DNA of 64,000 nucleotides, taken from NCBI GenBank assembly GCA_964635375.1, contig CAZWOU010000010.1, positions 7,943 to 71,942 of the forward strand. The letters run 5' to 3'. This DNA is from CAZMNY01 sp964635375 (GTDB lineage Bacteria > Planctomycetota > Planctomycetia > Pirellulales > Pirellulaceae). The first letter of the stretch is position 1. Every line of letters starts with the position of its first letter. Under the pieces are notes generated by a model that worked only from the letters and a program-made list of their open reading frames with translations, searched no databases and was not told the DNA's origin. A program made the translations under genes and the position numbers. This document shows, one piece after another, positions 16,626-27,807 of the stretch.

Positions 16626-18122
16626 TTAACCACGCTCGGCCGGCGTTCGTAGTTCCTCAGAATCTCCTCCGTGCTTTGCTTCTGGGATACTTGATTCCGT
16701 CGTCGCGCCGCCAATTGCGTGTTCCACCGCATAGGTGTCGTCCACTGTTGATTCTTCCATGGGAACTTCGGTGATCTTCGCTTCCGCGGTGATCAGATTG
16801 ATCGCCTTGTTTTCTACGATTTGGTTTCGCAGCGTATCCATTTGGCCGCGTTTTTCCATTCTCGCTCGCACTCGGCGAGGCGACTCGTTCCGCTGCATGG
16901 CGATCATCATGATTTCGTGTTCGAAATCTTCGGGCCCGGCCTCGAGATCATTTTCCTCGGCGATCCGCTCGAGAATAAAGTGCTCTTTCAGTGCGGTGGC
17001 GGTGGTCTCTTCGAGATTTCGTCGCAACTGATTGGCGTGGGCTCGAATCGCTTCGTTGCTGAATCCGCCCGATTGAAGCTCCATCACGGCCCGTTCGAGC
17101 TCGCGGTTGGACTGTCGCTTGAGAATCGCTGGCGGCAGATCCCAGTCGGCTTCCGCGGTGAGTTGCTTGGAGATCTGCTTGCGCAAGTCTTGTTGTTGTT
17201 TGTAGGAGAACTGTCTTTCCATTTCGCTTCGCACGATGTCGTACAGTTCTTCAGCGTTGCCAAACCCGCCTATCTTATCGAGAAATTGGGCGTTGAGTTC
17301 TGGGATTTCAAGGAAGCGGACATTGACGATGTCGATCTTGACAGTGACTTGCTTGCCGCGAATCTCTTCCTTCTCGGCGCCAGCCGAGATCTCAAGCGTT
17401 CCCTCGATCGAATCGCCGCTCGACTTGCCGGCGATCAGCTTGTCGAAGCCGTCAAGCTCCCCGTCCATGAAACTCAGTCTTGGGCGAACAACCAGGGTTT
17501 GGTCTTCGATACTGGATAGTGTGTTGCCGTCGAGCGAGAAGGAGATGTTGGCGTCGACAATGTCGTCGAGCTCCGCCCCTCCTTCGCGTGGGGTCAAGGA
17601 GCCTTCCCGAGCGAGCAACGATTTGGTGCGTTCTTTCACCGCGTCTTCGCTGACTTCCTTGGTCGGCTTATCGAGCTTCAGCCCCTGCCAAGCGGGCATC
17701 TCGAACTCCGGGCGCACCTCAATATTGAATTCGAACGTCATCGGGCCTTCATCGGGCAAATCGACGGCGTCGAAATCGAATTCGGGTTCGCTAATCGCAG
17801 AGAAGTCGCATTCTTCGCCGACCTGGGTCATCGTGTCCATCAGGACCGTGCCCTTGACTTGCTCGGCTATCTTGTCGCGAAAGCGCGACTCAACCAGCTT
17901 TCGAGGCGCTCGACCAGGGCGAAAACCCGCAACTTCGGCCTGTGGCATCAACTCATCAAAGGCCTCATCACAGTAGCGATCAATGTCGTCCCGCGAGACC
18001 GAGACAGTCACATGCCTTTGGCAGGTGCTGGGCGAATCGACCTGCACTTCCAAAGTCAGTTTGGGTTTTTGATCTGGGTCTTCCGGCGAATCCGGAGTCA
18101 CGTCGCTGGCGTCAGTGCTCAT
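16626..18122 (-). CDS. tig: Trigger factor
   Basis: This 498-residue protein has the ribosome-docking signature GFRPGRAPRKLVESRF near residue 65, a central FKBP-type PPIase region (residues ~180-260) and a long helical C-terminal chaperone domain. It binds at the ribosomal exit tunnel and helps nascent chains fold. It is longer than the usual 430-450 residues, mainly through acidic/Ser-rich extensions at both ends. It precedes the two clpP genes on the same strand, as in many bacteria, linking folding and degradation. Confidence 0.95.
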   Translation of the reverse strand: MSTDASDVTPDSPEDPDQKPKLTLEVQVDSPSTCQRHVTVSVSRDDIDRYCDEAFDELMPQAEVAGFRPGRAPRKLVESRFRDKIAEQVKGTVLMDTMTQVGEECDFSAISEPEFDFDAVDLPDEGPMTFEFNIEVRPEFEMPAWQGLKLDKPTKEVSEDAVKERTKSLLAREGSLTPREGGAELDDIVDANISFSLDGNTLSSIEDQTLVVRPRLSFMDGELDGFDKLIAGKSSGDSIEGTLEISAGAEKEEIRGKQVTVKIDIVNVRFLEIPELNAQFLDKIGGFGNAEELYDIVRSEMERQFSYKQQQDLRKQISKQLTAEADWDLPPAILKRQSNRELERAVMELQSGGFSNEAIRAHANQLRRNLEETTATALKEHFILERIAEENDLEAGPEDFEHEIMMIAMQRNESPRRVRARMEKRGQMDTLRNQIVENKAINLITAEAKITEVPMEESTVDDTYAVEHAIGGATTESSIPEAKHGGDSEELRTPAERG

Positions 18123-18213
18123 GTTTTTGATTGTAGCCGCCCTGATGGATGCCCTAGCTCAATGACTTGGACCGCCGGGGGCGCCACCGTGCGGGGGTGG
18201 TGGGAAAAGAAAG

Positions 18214-18286
18214 AGCGGGTGATGGGATTCGAACCCACGACAACAACGTTGGCAACGTTGTGCTCTGCCAACTGAGCTACACCCGC
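18214..18286 (-). tRNA. tRNA-Gly (anticodon GCC)
   Basis: On the minus strand the 73 bases fold as a tRNA: acceptor GCGGGTG pairing with CACCCGC, D-loop AGCTCAGTTGGCAGAGC, anticodon stem CAACG/CGTTG with loop TTGCCAA giving anticodon GCC, and T arm GTGGGTTCGAATCCCAT. The discriminator base is T and no CCA is encoded. It lies 91 bases upstream of tig. Confidence 0.96.
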
Positions 18287-18646
18287 TTTCTCGTTTACGG
18301 CACCGGCGTTGTGAGAGAATCCACAGCGTGAACAAACTAACGGGCCGATCAATTGCCTAACAAAAAACACCACAAAACGTGGCGCACGCAACGATTATAG
18401 ACCTGCCTCGCCCCCTTGCAAGGGCACTTGGCGGCAGATTGGGCAGCTTCGATTAACTTGGATTCTGGGCGACAAGCCCGCTCGCCAGCCTGCCGCTCCC
18501 AATGCCGCTCAGCACGCGAAGCTGCCTATCTTTCCAAGCGGGGCCGTCAACTTGCCTGCTCGTCGCTCCGGCGGGATTGACTACAATAGGTAGAAACGTC
18601 AATCGGCAAAGGCAAATCGAAGATCAATGCAGTAGGCGATGTTCAC

Positions 18647-19282
18647 ATGAAGGTCAAACTACGAGTCATGCAAGGCGCCAAGATGGGGGACACGGAGCTT
18701 GCATTGCCAGTTACGATTGGTCGCGGTCGGGACGCCCAAATGACGCTGGCGTTGCCGCTCGTCAGCCGCCTGCATTGTGAGATCTACACCGAAGCTGAGC
18801 AGATCTTTGTTCGGGACTTGGGGTCCACCAACGGGACGAGCGTTGGGGGGCGGGTGATCGAGGGACCCACCGCCGTGCAGCACGGTGAATTGCTGACCAT
18901 TGGAAGCACCACCTTCCAATTGCTTTCAGAGGATTGCGACCCGCCAGCCCCGGTCCCCACCCAAGCGGCCGAACCAACCGGGCTACCCGAGCCCGAGCCG
19001 TTCCTGCCTGAACCGGTGGCGTTCGACCCAGTCCCCACTGACCCGACCGAAAGGGCGCCTAGTCCGGCCGACGCGTTCCCGCCCGCCGCGCCCGCGCCAA
19101 CCGCGCTGCCAACCGCGCTGCCAACCGCGCTGCCGATGGCAAAGCCGATCGCGCCAACGGCGGGCACCCCTCAGCCGCCGACGCCAATCGACCTCTCCCG
19201 TCCTCCCGCCGAGCCGCCCGTCGATAGCACGAACTCGAACGGTGACGAAGAACTGGGTGACTTCTTCAAACGACACAAGTGA
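18647..19282 (+). CDS. FHA domain protein with Pro-rich tail
   Basis: Residues ~1-95 form a forkhead-associated domain: IGRGRDAQM near 25, VSRLHCEIY near 40 and the DLGSTNGTSVGG motif near 60. FHA domains bind phosphothreonine peptides, so this is a likely reader of the Ser/Thr kinases that this organism encodes. The rest is a disordered Pro/Ala/Glu tail with a 12-bp repeat encoding TALP three times, ending in a short charged segment (NGDEELGDFFKRHK). It is cytoplasmic. No kinase is adjacent. Confidence 0.88.
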   Translation: MKVKLRVMQGAKMGDTELALPVTIGRGRDAQMTLALPLVSRLHCEIYTEAEQIFVRDLGSTNGTSVGGRVIEGPTAVQHGELLTIGSTTFQLLSEDCDPPAPVPTQAAEPTGLPEPEPFLPEPVAFDPVPTDPTERAPSPADAFPPAAPAPTALPTALPTALPMAKPIAPTAGTPQPPTPIDLSRPPAEPPVDSTNSNGDEELGDFFKRHK

Positions 19283-19522
19283 CCGCGACAAGACTCGGCC
19301 AACCCGATTCTGGCGACGCCCCCCAGAGCTGGAAATGTTGGCAAGCCGATGACGGGAACGGTACGATGACCTCGATCAGAAACTCGAGATCGACGCTCTG
19401 CTGTCGAAACAGTCGCTAGAGCCGCCGCTGCTGCTTGCAGGAGTCGCTCTCGCCAACCCATCTGAGCAACTCTGATCCAATGCATTTCCCCCGACTCTTC
19501 GCTTGACCAGAAGTGGGATCCG

Positions 19523-21613
<2,091 letters not shown>

Positions 21614-21655
21614 TCCGCAGCCAACTCGTAGCCCGCGGATCCGCTTTGTCAGAAG

Positions 21656-21696
21656 CAAGAAGAAAAAGAAGCCGCTGTTGGAGATCCAACAGCGGC
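21656..21696 (-). terminator. Strong hairpin terminator downstream of the repeat-protein gene
   Basis: A perfect 11-bp stem, GCCGCTGTTGG paired with CCAACAGCGGC around an AGAT loop (21671-21696), is followed on the minus strand by a T-rich run (complement of AAGAAAAAGAA). This fits an intrinsic terminator for the minus-strand gene ending at 21760. It may also stop plus-strand transcription from the DUF255 gene. Confidence 0.75.
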
Positions 21697-21759
21697 CTCA
21701 TCTTTCAAACGCGTCAACCGGAAAGCAACCGCCCCCATTCAAGCTAACAACCGAGTCGC

Positions 21760-22807
21760 CTAGATGCTGTTCAAGAGCGTGGGAACGCTCGGCGCGACGA
21801 CATTCGTCTCGCCAGCCTGAATCGCACCATAGCTCTTCACATCGCCGGAGCAGCTATCGCACCCACAGGACGATCGGCGGAACAGACTGAATCGCGAGCT
21901 GAACCCGCCTTTTTGAGNNNNNNNNNNNNNNNNNNNNNNNNNNNNNNNNNNNNNNNNNNNNNNNNNNNNNNNNNNNNNNNNNNNNNNNNNNNNNNNNNNN
22001 NNNNNNNNNNNNNNNNNTCGCGCCTTTTTGAGTCGCGCCTTTTTGAGTCGCGCCTTTTTGAGTCGCGCCTTTTTGAGTCGCGCCTTTGCCTTTGGACGAA
22101 CAACCGCAGGAGTGACTGGAGAACAAGTTCCAGGAACGTCCTTTACCACAGCTGCTGCATCCGCCTTTTTGCGTTGCGGAGCTGAACAGGCTTCCCTTTT
22201 GCATCGCACCGAACCAACTGCCTTTTTGCGTGGCGCCTTTGCCACAGGAACCTTTTTGCGCGGCGCCTTTGCCACAGGAACCTTTTTGCACGGCGGAGCA
22301 AAACAGGCCTCCCTTATGCAGCGAGCCGAACCAGCTGCCCTTTTGGGTTGCGCCCTTGCCACAAGAACCTCTTTGCGTGGCGCATTTCTGGCTTGCGCCC
22401 TTGGAGCAGCCGCCTTTTTGGGTTGCCGAGCTGAACAGGCCTCCCTTATGCAGAGAGCCGAACCAGCCGCCTTTTTGCATCGCGCCCTTTTGTGACGCGC
22501 CCTTGGAGCAGCCTTTTTGCATCGCGCCCTTTTGTGACGCGCCCTTGGAGCAGCCTTTTTGCATCGCGCCCTTTTGTGACGCGCCTTTGGAGCAGCCCTT
22601 TTGCGTCGTGCCTTTTTGTGTCGCTTTGGAGCACCCGCCTTTTTGTCTTGCACCCTTTTGGGTTGCGCCCTTGCAGCAACCATCTGAGTGTTGCACGTGG
22701 GGGCCGCCGAGCATGTTGAACAGGTCCAACGCGTGGGCGTCCGCACTGAACAAACAGACGCCCGCAAGCGCCAATGTCGACATCGTGATTTGAATGGTCG
22801 TTCTCAT
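21760..22807 (-). CDS. Secreted Cys/Gly/Lys-rich XXQKG-repeat protein (contains assembly gap)
   Basis: ATG 22807 follows GAGG by 6 bases. A clear signal peptide ends near ADAHA. The mature chain is built of XXQKG pentapeptides (ATQKG, ASQKG, AMQKG) mixed with CSKG/CGKG units. There are higher-order repeats: a 14-residue CSKGASQKGAMQKG three times, and a WFGSLHKGGLFSSATQKG block three times. LF-x3-SCGC motifs flank the terminal ATQKG run. A 100-N gap lies inside that run. With a gap length of zero or any multiple of 15, the frame reads through to the stop at 21760 (about 315 residues minimum). Many Cys and regular Lys suggest a cross-linked envelope or extracellular material; this is inference. 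I know no characterised homologue. Confidence 0.85.
21918..22017. other. Assembly gap (100 N) inside repeat gene
   Basis: Exactly 100 N, a placeholder length. Both flanks are the same 15-bp repeat unit in compatible phase, so the gap is explained by unresolved tandem copies. Confidence 0.95.
22018..22087. repeat. Perfect 15-bp tandem repeats encoding ATQKG
   Basis: TCGCGCCTTTTTGAG is repeated four times without mismatch (22018-22077) plus a partial unit. One further unit lies on the other side of the N gap (~21903-21917). Each unit codes for one pentapeptide on the minus strand. The true copy number is unknown. Confidence 0.95.
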
Positions 22808-23169
22808 GAGAAACCTCGCGAACCGGAAAGGGGAGAATCAGGACACGTTTGCCGTAATCCGTCACACGGCAAATGCGTTTCTTGCATTCGGAGTTGCCGC
22901 GAACAGAGGGGACATCGGCTTGCCGCCACTGATGCCTGGAGCACGGACGGACGGCCGCAAAGTTTTCCTATCCTTCCGCGTTGACCGTGACGATTGCGAG
23001 GACTTTGGCGGTTAGCGACTCGGTGACGAAGCGGCTGAAACTCGGCCGAGCTAGGATTCTGCGAGACTGGCGCAGCCCAAACCGAGCATCCCGTGATAAG
23101 ATCCGTTCGCCGATACCAGCGGCAACCTCTGGATTGACGAACACGAGACTTGGAGAGAGCAGGCGACCC

Positions 23170-25680
23170 GTGAGTTTGGAGCGAGCAAAAACGGCGATCG
23201 TGCTGGCATTGCGTTACGTCTTCTTGACCCGGTTCTCGTGGATGTCGGGCGTGTTGCTGCTTGGCGCCGCACCGGTCTGCCTGGCGGTTGCGCCCAAGCT
23301 GTTGGCCAATCTCTTTGTGCTCGATCAGCCGCACCAATTGGTGCACGTTTCCTGGATCTCACTTTGGGCGGCGGCCACGGTGATGGAGACGATGCGAGTC
23401 ACCACGCTCAATGCGGACGCTCGGTTCGACGACTACTTCGATGCGGCTGAGCGGTTTCACCAGGCGTGGGGCAGTTCGCCCGGCGACCCATCGCGAGACT
23501 GGTATCGGCGGAGTGACGGGTGGCTGACGTTTGTATTCGGTTTCGTTGCGGCGCTCAGCGTATGGTATGTCGTCGTCGACGCCTGCGTGGCGAGCACGTC
23601 GAGGGATCCAACTTCCGCCTGGACAGACACTCCGGGCGCGGTGACTCAGGGGGCGATCGCCGAGCGGGCGTGGACATTCGCCTACCGAGGGCTTGCAATC
23701 GCGGTTACCAGTTGGCTCGCGTTAACCGCGCTGGCGATTGTTCTTCACGAGGTTTCCAATCGCCGCTGGCGCCGCGGCCAGCACCCCCCGCTGACAAGGC
23801 TATACCGCATACTGCACTTGCTTCTTGGTCCCGGCTATTTTCGCGAGGACGAGCACGGTGAACGCCTGAGGCTTGCCCCGGGCCACTTCAGCGTGCTCTG
23901 CTACACAGTCGCTTTCTTGGTGTGGTACGCGTTCAACTATGCGTTAGCGACCGGTTCTCAGCCGATGCCCACGGAAGAATCGGCCTACCCCGCACTGTTC
24001 TACTTTCTGCTTTCCTTGTTGCTGATGATCTACTTGCTGCCCGGTGTGGCGTTCTTTCTTGATCGATATCGCGTGCCGACGGCGCTGACGCCCGTTTTGG
24101 TGATGATGTTGTTCTACAATTGGTTCGATACAGACCACTACTACCAGCTGAATCCCTCGCCTGCGAGAAACGATGTCTACGAGGCGCCGCGGGTCACGAA
24201 TGTCCTGGACAAGTGGCGCTTACCGCTCGATCGAGACGGAAAAAGAACTCTGATTGTCGTTGATGCATCGGGAGGCGGGATCCAAGCATCTGCTTGGACC
24301 GCCCAAGTGCTCACCGGGCTTCACGAGCAGTACGGCGATTCGCTCACTCGTTCGATTGGTATGATCAGCAGCGTATCAGGCGGCAGCGTTGGTGCGATGT
24401 TCTACGTGGCCAACCGCAGCGAAGCGAGACCGCTTGACGAGCCTTCCGAGGCGTCGCTGGACGAGGCGTCGATCGAGCGGATTCGGTTTCTTGCACGCTC
24501 CTCGGCAATGGAAGCCAGCGCGTGGGGTCTGGCCTACGCGGATTCGATGCGAGCGGCGTTTCCCCCTGCGGTAAAGAGTGAGATCGACCGAGGCTGGGCG
24601 ATTGAGCGAGTTTGGCGGCAGCGCATCGCCCAGCATGTCGCGCCGACGATGTCGGATTGGCGGATCACCGACTTGGGCCGGGCGTCAATGGAGCGCCAGC
24701 TTCCAATCGTCGTGTTCAACGCCACGCTTGTTGAAACGGGGCAGCGTCTCCTCATCTCCCCTGTGCTCGGCCCTCCCTCTCAACAACAACAGTCGGGGCG
24801 GGGCGCTGTTGAGTGGATGCAGGAGTTTCCTCGAGCCCATCCTTACGTCGCCACCGCGGCTCGGCTCTCCGCCACCTTCCCCTACGTCGCTCCAGCCGCT
24901 CGGTCGGACGCCGAGGCCCACGGCGAAGCGCCCGCCCCGGCCTCCCCAATTGCTCCCTACCACGTGGTCGATGGGGCTTACGTCGACAACGAAGGCGCCG
25001 TCACCTCTGTCGACTGGATCAGCAAGATGTTGACTCATTATCAACAGGAAGGAAAGCTTGACGAGCGGCCGTTCGATCGAATTCTGCTGATTCGAATTCA
25101 AGCCTTTCCTCAGACGGGCGATGTCGAAGCGCCTATGCCCCTTCCCGGCTGGCGCGCCGCGCTGGCGGGGCCATTGGACGCAATGTTGAAAGTCCGCCGC
25201 GCCTCGCAGACCGAACGCGGCGACCTGGAAATCGGCCTCCTGACCCAGGCAACGCGAGCCCAGATGCGGACAATGCAGCAGCGCTACGAGGCCGATATTC
25301 AAGGCCTCGAGGGACAAGTCGCCGCCCTCGAGAAGACTCAGCGGCTACGCGAACAGCTGCTTGACGCGGGCGCCGCGCCGGAAGGCCAAACGATTGCCGA
25401 CGTCGTGCGTCAACAACTAGAAGCTGACGACCACATTCAGCAAAACGAGACCTTGATCGACGAAATGCGACAAAAAGCCAACCGCCTTGACCAATTGACA
25501 GTGGAAGCGATCACGATCGACTTCCAATCGCCTTCGCCGGCCGCAATCCCGCTGTCCTGGAAACTGACCCCCAGTCAGAAGGCGAGCATCGATGTTGCCT
25601 GGGAGTCAATCACTCACGACGAGCACCCGCAGAAGCCGCTGCTCGCCATCGATCGGTACTTCCAGCGAGTCGAGCCCTGA
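23170..25680 (+). CDS. Membrane-anchored patatin-like phospholipase
   Basis: I chose the GTG at 23170 (AGG 6 bases upstream); the frame is open further upstream but that part has no coding character. The N-terminal ~330 residues contain about six or seven transmembrane segments. The C-terminal half is a patatin domain: oxyanion motif DASGGGIQAS, nucleophile Ser406 in VSGGSVG and Asp601 in DGAYVDNEG. Patatins are lipid acyl hydrolases with a Ser-Asp dyad. A coiled-coil-like region (residues ~700-790) follows. It starts a run of three close plus-strand genes. Eukaryote-like size and membrane anchoring are unusual for bacterial patatins. Confidence 0.85.
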   Translation: MSLERAKTAIVLALRYVFLTRFSWMSGVLLLGAAPVCLAVAPKLLANLFVLDQPHQLVHVSWISLWAAATVMETMRVTTLNADARFDDYFDAAERFHQAWGSSPGDPSRDWYRRSDGWLTFVFGFVAALSVWYVVVDACVASTSRDPTSAWTDTPGAVTQGAIAERAWTFAYRGLAIAVTSWLALTALAIVLHEVSNRRWRRGQHPPLTRLYRILHLLLGPGYFREDEHGERLRLAPGHFSVLCYTVAFLVWYAFNYALATGSQPMPTEESAYPALFYFLLSLLLMIYLLPGVAFFLDRYRVPTALTPVLVMMLFYNWFDTDHYYQLNPSPARNDVYEAPRVTNVLDKWRLPLDRDGKRTLIVVDASGGGIQASAWTAQVLTGLHEQYGDSLTRSIGMISSVSGGSVGAMFYVANRSEARPLDEPSEASLDEASIERIRFLARSSAMEASAWGLAYADSMRAAFPPAVKSEIDRGWAIERVWRQRIAQHVAPTMSDWRITDLGRASMERQLPIVVFNATLVETGQRLLISPVLGPPSQQQQSGRGAVEWMQEFPRAHPYVATAARLSATFPYVAPAARSDAEAHGEAPAPASPIAPYHVVDGAYVDNEGAVTSVDWISKMLTHYQQEGKLDERPFDRILLIRIQAFPQTGDVEAPMPLPGWRAALAGPLDAMLKVRRASQTERGDLEIGLLTQATRAQMRTMQQRYEADIQGLEGQVAALEKTQRLREQLLDAGAAPEGQTIADVVRQQLEADDHIQQNETLIDEMRQKANRLDQLTVEAITIDFQSPSPAAIPLSWKLTPSQKASIDVAWESITHDEHPQKPLLAIDRYFQRVEP

Positions 25681-25713
25681 CGTCACGTTTACTTGAGACC
25701 GCTAGGCGATTAC

Positions 25714-27807
25714 GTGGCCAATTCACAACGTTCCGCATCGAGATCATCGAAGGGAGATCGAAATCGATCGGGCCGATTAACGGAGCCTCCTCGTTCGCGC
25801 GTAGAGTGGATGATTGCGGCGTCGTTGTTGGTTGCGATGTTGCCGTTGATGCGACCGGTGAGTTGCAACGGCGTTTGGTGGCACACAGCGCGCGGGCGCG
25901 AAGTCGTCCTCCAAGAAACCGTGTCGCCAAGTCGCGATTTGCTGGTCGACGACGAGCGACTTGAAGCGGATTGGTTGGGGGGCGCGGCCAACTATCTACT
26001 TTATTCCGGCCTCGGTTTTCTCGGTTTGTTTCTGGGGAAGATCGCGCTGGGCGGAGGTCTCGTGTGGCTGGTCCACTCGATCGGCGCGGCAACCGGCAAG
26101 CGGCTGTTGCTCGCCGTGCTGTTGCTGGTGAGTTGCGAGCCGGCGCTGATGATGGCTGGACGCGGGTTGGATCTGGTTTTCGCCGTGATGCTGTGGAAAG
26201 TCATTCAGCGATCGGAACCCTCAAGCAATCGTCGGCGGTTGTGGCTCGCGGTCGTTTCCGTCTGCTGGGCGAATACAGGGCCGCTGAGTCTGTTGGCGCT
26301 GCCGATGGTTCTGTTTTCCGCCAGCGGACGCCGGCTGCGCGGCACGATTATTGAGTTGATGGTGACGACGGTCGCCTTGTCAGCAACGCCTTTGGGCTGG
26401 CGCTCCCTGTTGGACTCTGGGGGCCTTCTGGCGCCTTGGATGTCTGAAGGTGCGGCGATGTTGACAGGCACAATCTGGGCGCCCGCGGACCCAGTCGCAG
26501 CGGAGACAATGGCCTTTCTTTCGTTAGCCGCGATCGTTTTGGCTTCCATTTGGAGTACGCGAGTTCCCGGCAAGATCGCCGCCTGGACGATGGCTCTAGC
26601 GTTCGGGCTCGCAGCGGAATTCACGTTGCCGCTGATGGCGACGTGGCTGGCATTGCAATCATCGGCCCAGCAGACGACTTGTACGCGTGACAGCCAGAGC
26701 GGCGAGACTCGACCGCTTCGCGACCGCTGGGGCAACAGCGCGGCCGCACTCGCAGCGACTTGCATCGCGATCCTGGCGGCCTGCGGCGCGGGCGGGCAGC
26801 CCCGCTTGGGCTGGGGCGTTGCTGCTGGTCTGGAGCCGAGGCTGTTTTCCCAGTCGGTCCAGGGCCTTCCCGCGGGAGCAGCGTTCGCCTGGAATGATCG
26901 AGCGACAGGAGTCGTCGCTTGGTCGGGGCTGCGCGGGTTCGACAGCCAGCAGCGGGCCTTGTTGGGCGGACGATTACGCAGTTTTCGGCTCGCCTTCGAG
27001 GACCTCTCACACAGCCGGCGAAATCGATATCGACGATCCGACGGTTCCTTGGGCGGTTGGTGGCTCTGGCTCCAAGCCAAGCCCGAGCGGGTCAACTGGA
27101 TCGCTCTGTCAGCTGACGAAACGACCACCATCGCCGCCATGGAGAAGACGGGGTTTCGCCCGCTATCGGTTGACTCGCCAGTCATCCCCTACGCCTCTTC
27201 CTATGTGCCTGCGATGGCGAAAGCGATCTTGAATTGCGTGGAGACAAGAAACATCGTCGAACGAGGCAGATGGTCGTACCAGGCGCCTAACCACGCGGGG
27301 CTGTTGTTTGACGCCGCTTACGTGGCGGGCGGCGATTTGCGGATTCGCTTGCGTCAGGCGAGGGTCTTTCGAGCCATGGGGTTGCCGACAGCGGCGCTGC
27401 GAACGCTCTCGGTGCGAGCTCCGGAATTGGACGAGGAGCGATCCGAATGCTATCTCGAATTGGCGAATCGAGAATGGCGAGTCGGCGGCAGGTCGAGCGA
27501 TTGGAGCACGGCCGTTCTCGCCGAGCTAGGTCGATCGGCCGCCGGTTCGCCCCCAGCATCAGGCAGCGGCAAGCAACTTAGCAAGCAACTTAGAGAGGCG
27601 GCGGGCCTTTACGTACGCGAAAGCCCACAGGCCGCCCTAAGTTTGCTCGAGGACGCGGCGACGGCAGAAGCCCAGTTCGCCCGAGCGCGACTCTATTTTG
27701 AGACAGGGGATGTGGCCCGGGCGTTGAAGGAACTGCAGCGAGTGGCTGTGGAACACCCCACAAATTGGCATTCAATTGGAGCTCGTGATGTCCTTCGTTC
27801 GTACTAA
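25714..27807 (+). CDS. Multi-pass membrane protein with C-terminal helical repeats, unknown function
   Basis: The GTG at 25714 has AGG about 8 bases upstream; a TTG at 25693 is the alternative. After a basic cytoplasmic segment, the N-terminal ~360 residues hold roughly nine hydrophobic helices, an arrangement reminiscent of GT-C-type membrane proteins, but I see no catalytic acid motif to prove it. The C-terminal ~200 residues (RLRQARVFRAMGLPTAALRTL, 'GDVARALKELQRVAVEHP') look like TPR-type helical repeats. A 12-bp duplication (AAGCAACTTAGC twice) encodes KQLSKQL. The gene follows the patatin by about 33 bases and overlaps the next by 20, so they are probably one operon. Confidence 0.7.
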   Translation: MANSQRSASRSSKGDRNRSGRLTEPPRSRVEWMIAASLLVAMLPLMRPVSCNGVWWHTARGREVVLQETVSPSRDLLVDDERLEADWLGGAANYLLYSGLGFLGLFLGKIALGGGLVWLVHSIGAATGKRLLLAVLLLVSCEPALMMAGRGLDLVFAVMLWKVIQRSEPSSNRRRLWLAVVSVCWANTGPLSLLALPMVLFSASGRRLRGTIIELMVTTVALSATPLGWRSLLDSGGLLAPWMSEGAAMLTGTIWAPADPVAAETMAFLSLAAIVLASIWSTRVPGKIAAWTMALAFGLAAEFTLPLMATWLALQSSAQQTTCTRDSQSGETRPLRDRWGNSAAALAATCIAILAACGAGGQPRLGWGVAAGLEPRLFSQSVQGLPAGAAFAWNDRATGVVAWSGLRGFDSQQRALLGGRLRSFRLAFEDLSHSRRNRYRRSDGSLGGWWLWLQAKPERVNWIALSADETTTIAAMEKTGFRPLSVDSPVIPYASSYVPAMAKAILNCVETRNIVERGRWSYQAPNHAGLLFDAAYVAGGDLRIRLRQARVFRAMGLPTAALRTLSVRAPELDEERSECYLELANREWRVGGRSSDWSTAVLAELGRSAAGSPPASGSGKQLSKQLREAAGLYVRESPQAALSLLEDAATAEAQFARARLYFETGDVARALKELQRVAVEHPTNWHSIGARDVLRSY

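Noticed and set aside
18119..18391. Minus-strand open frame of 90 codons containing 'GVAQLAEH...GSNPITRS'
   Set aside because: This is the well-known false translation of a tRNA; the tRNA-Gly lies inside it.
22018..22087. Possible CRISPR array because of perfect short repeats next to a gap
   Set aside because: Units are directly tandem with no spacers, 15 bp long and in a coding frame.
22028..22793. Plus-strand frames rich in 'LSRAF' or 'PQEPFCAAPL' repeats
   Set aside because: They are the antisense translation of the QKG repeat; the minus frame has the signal peptide, ribosome binding site and terminator.
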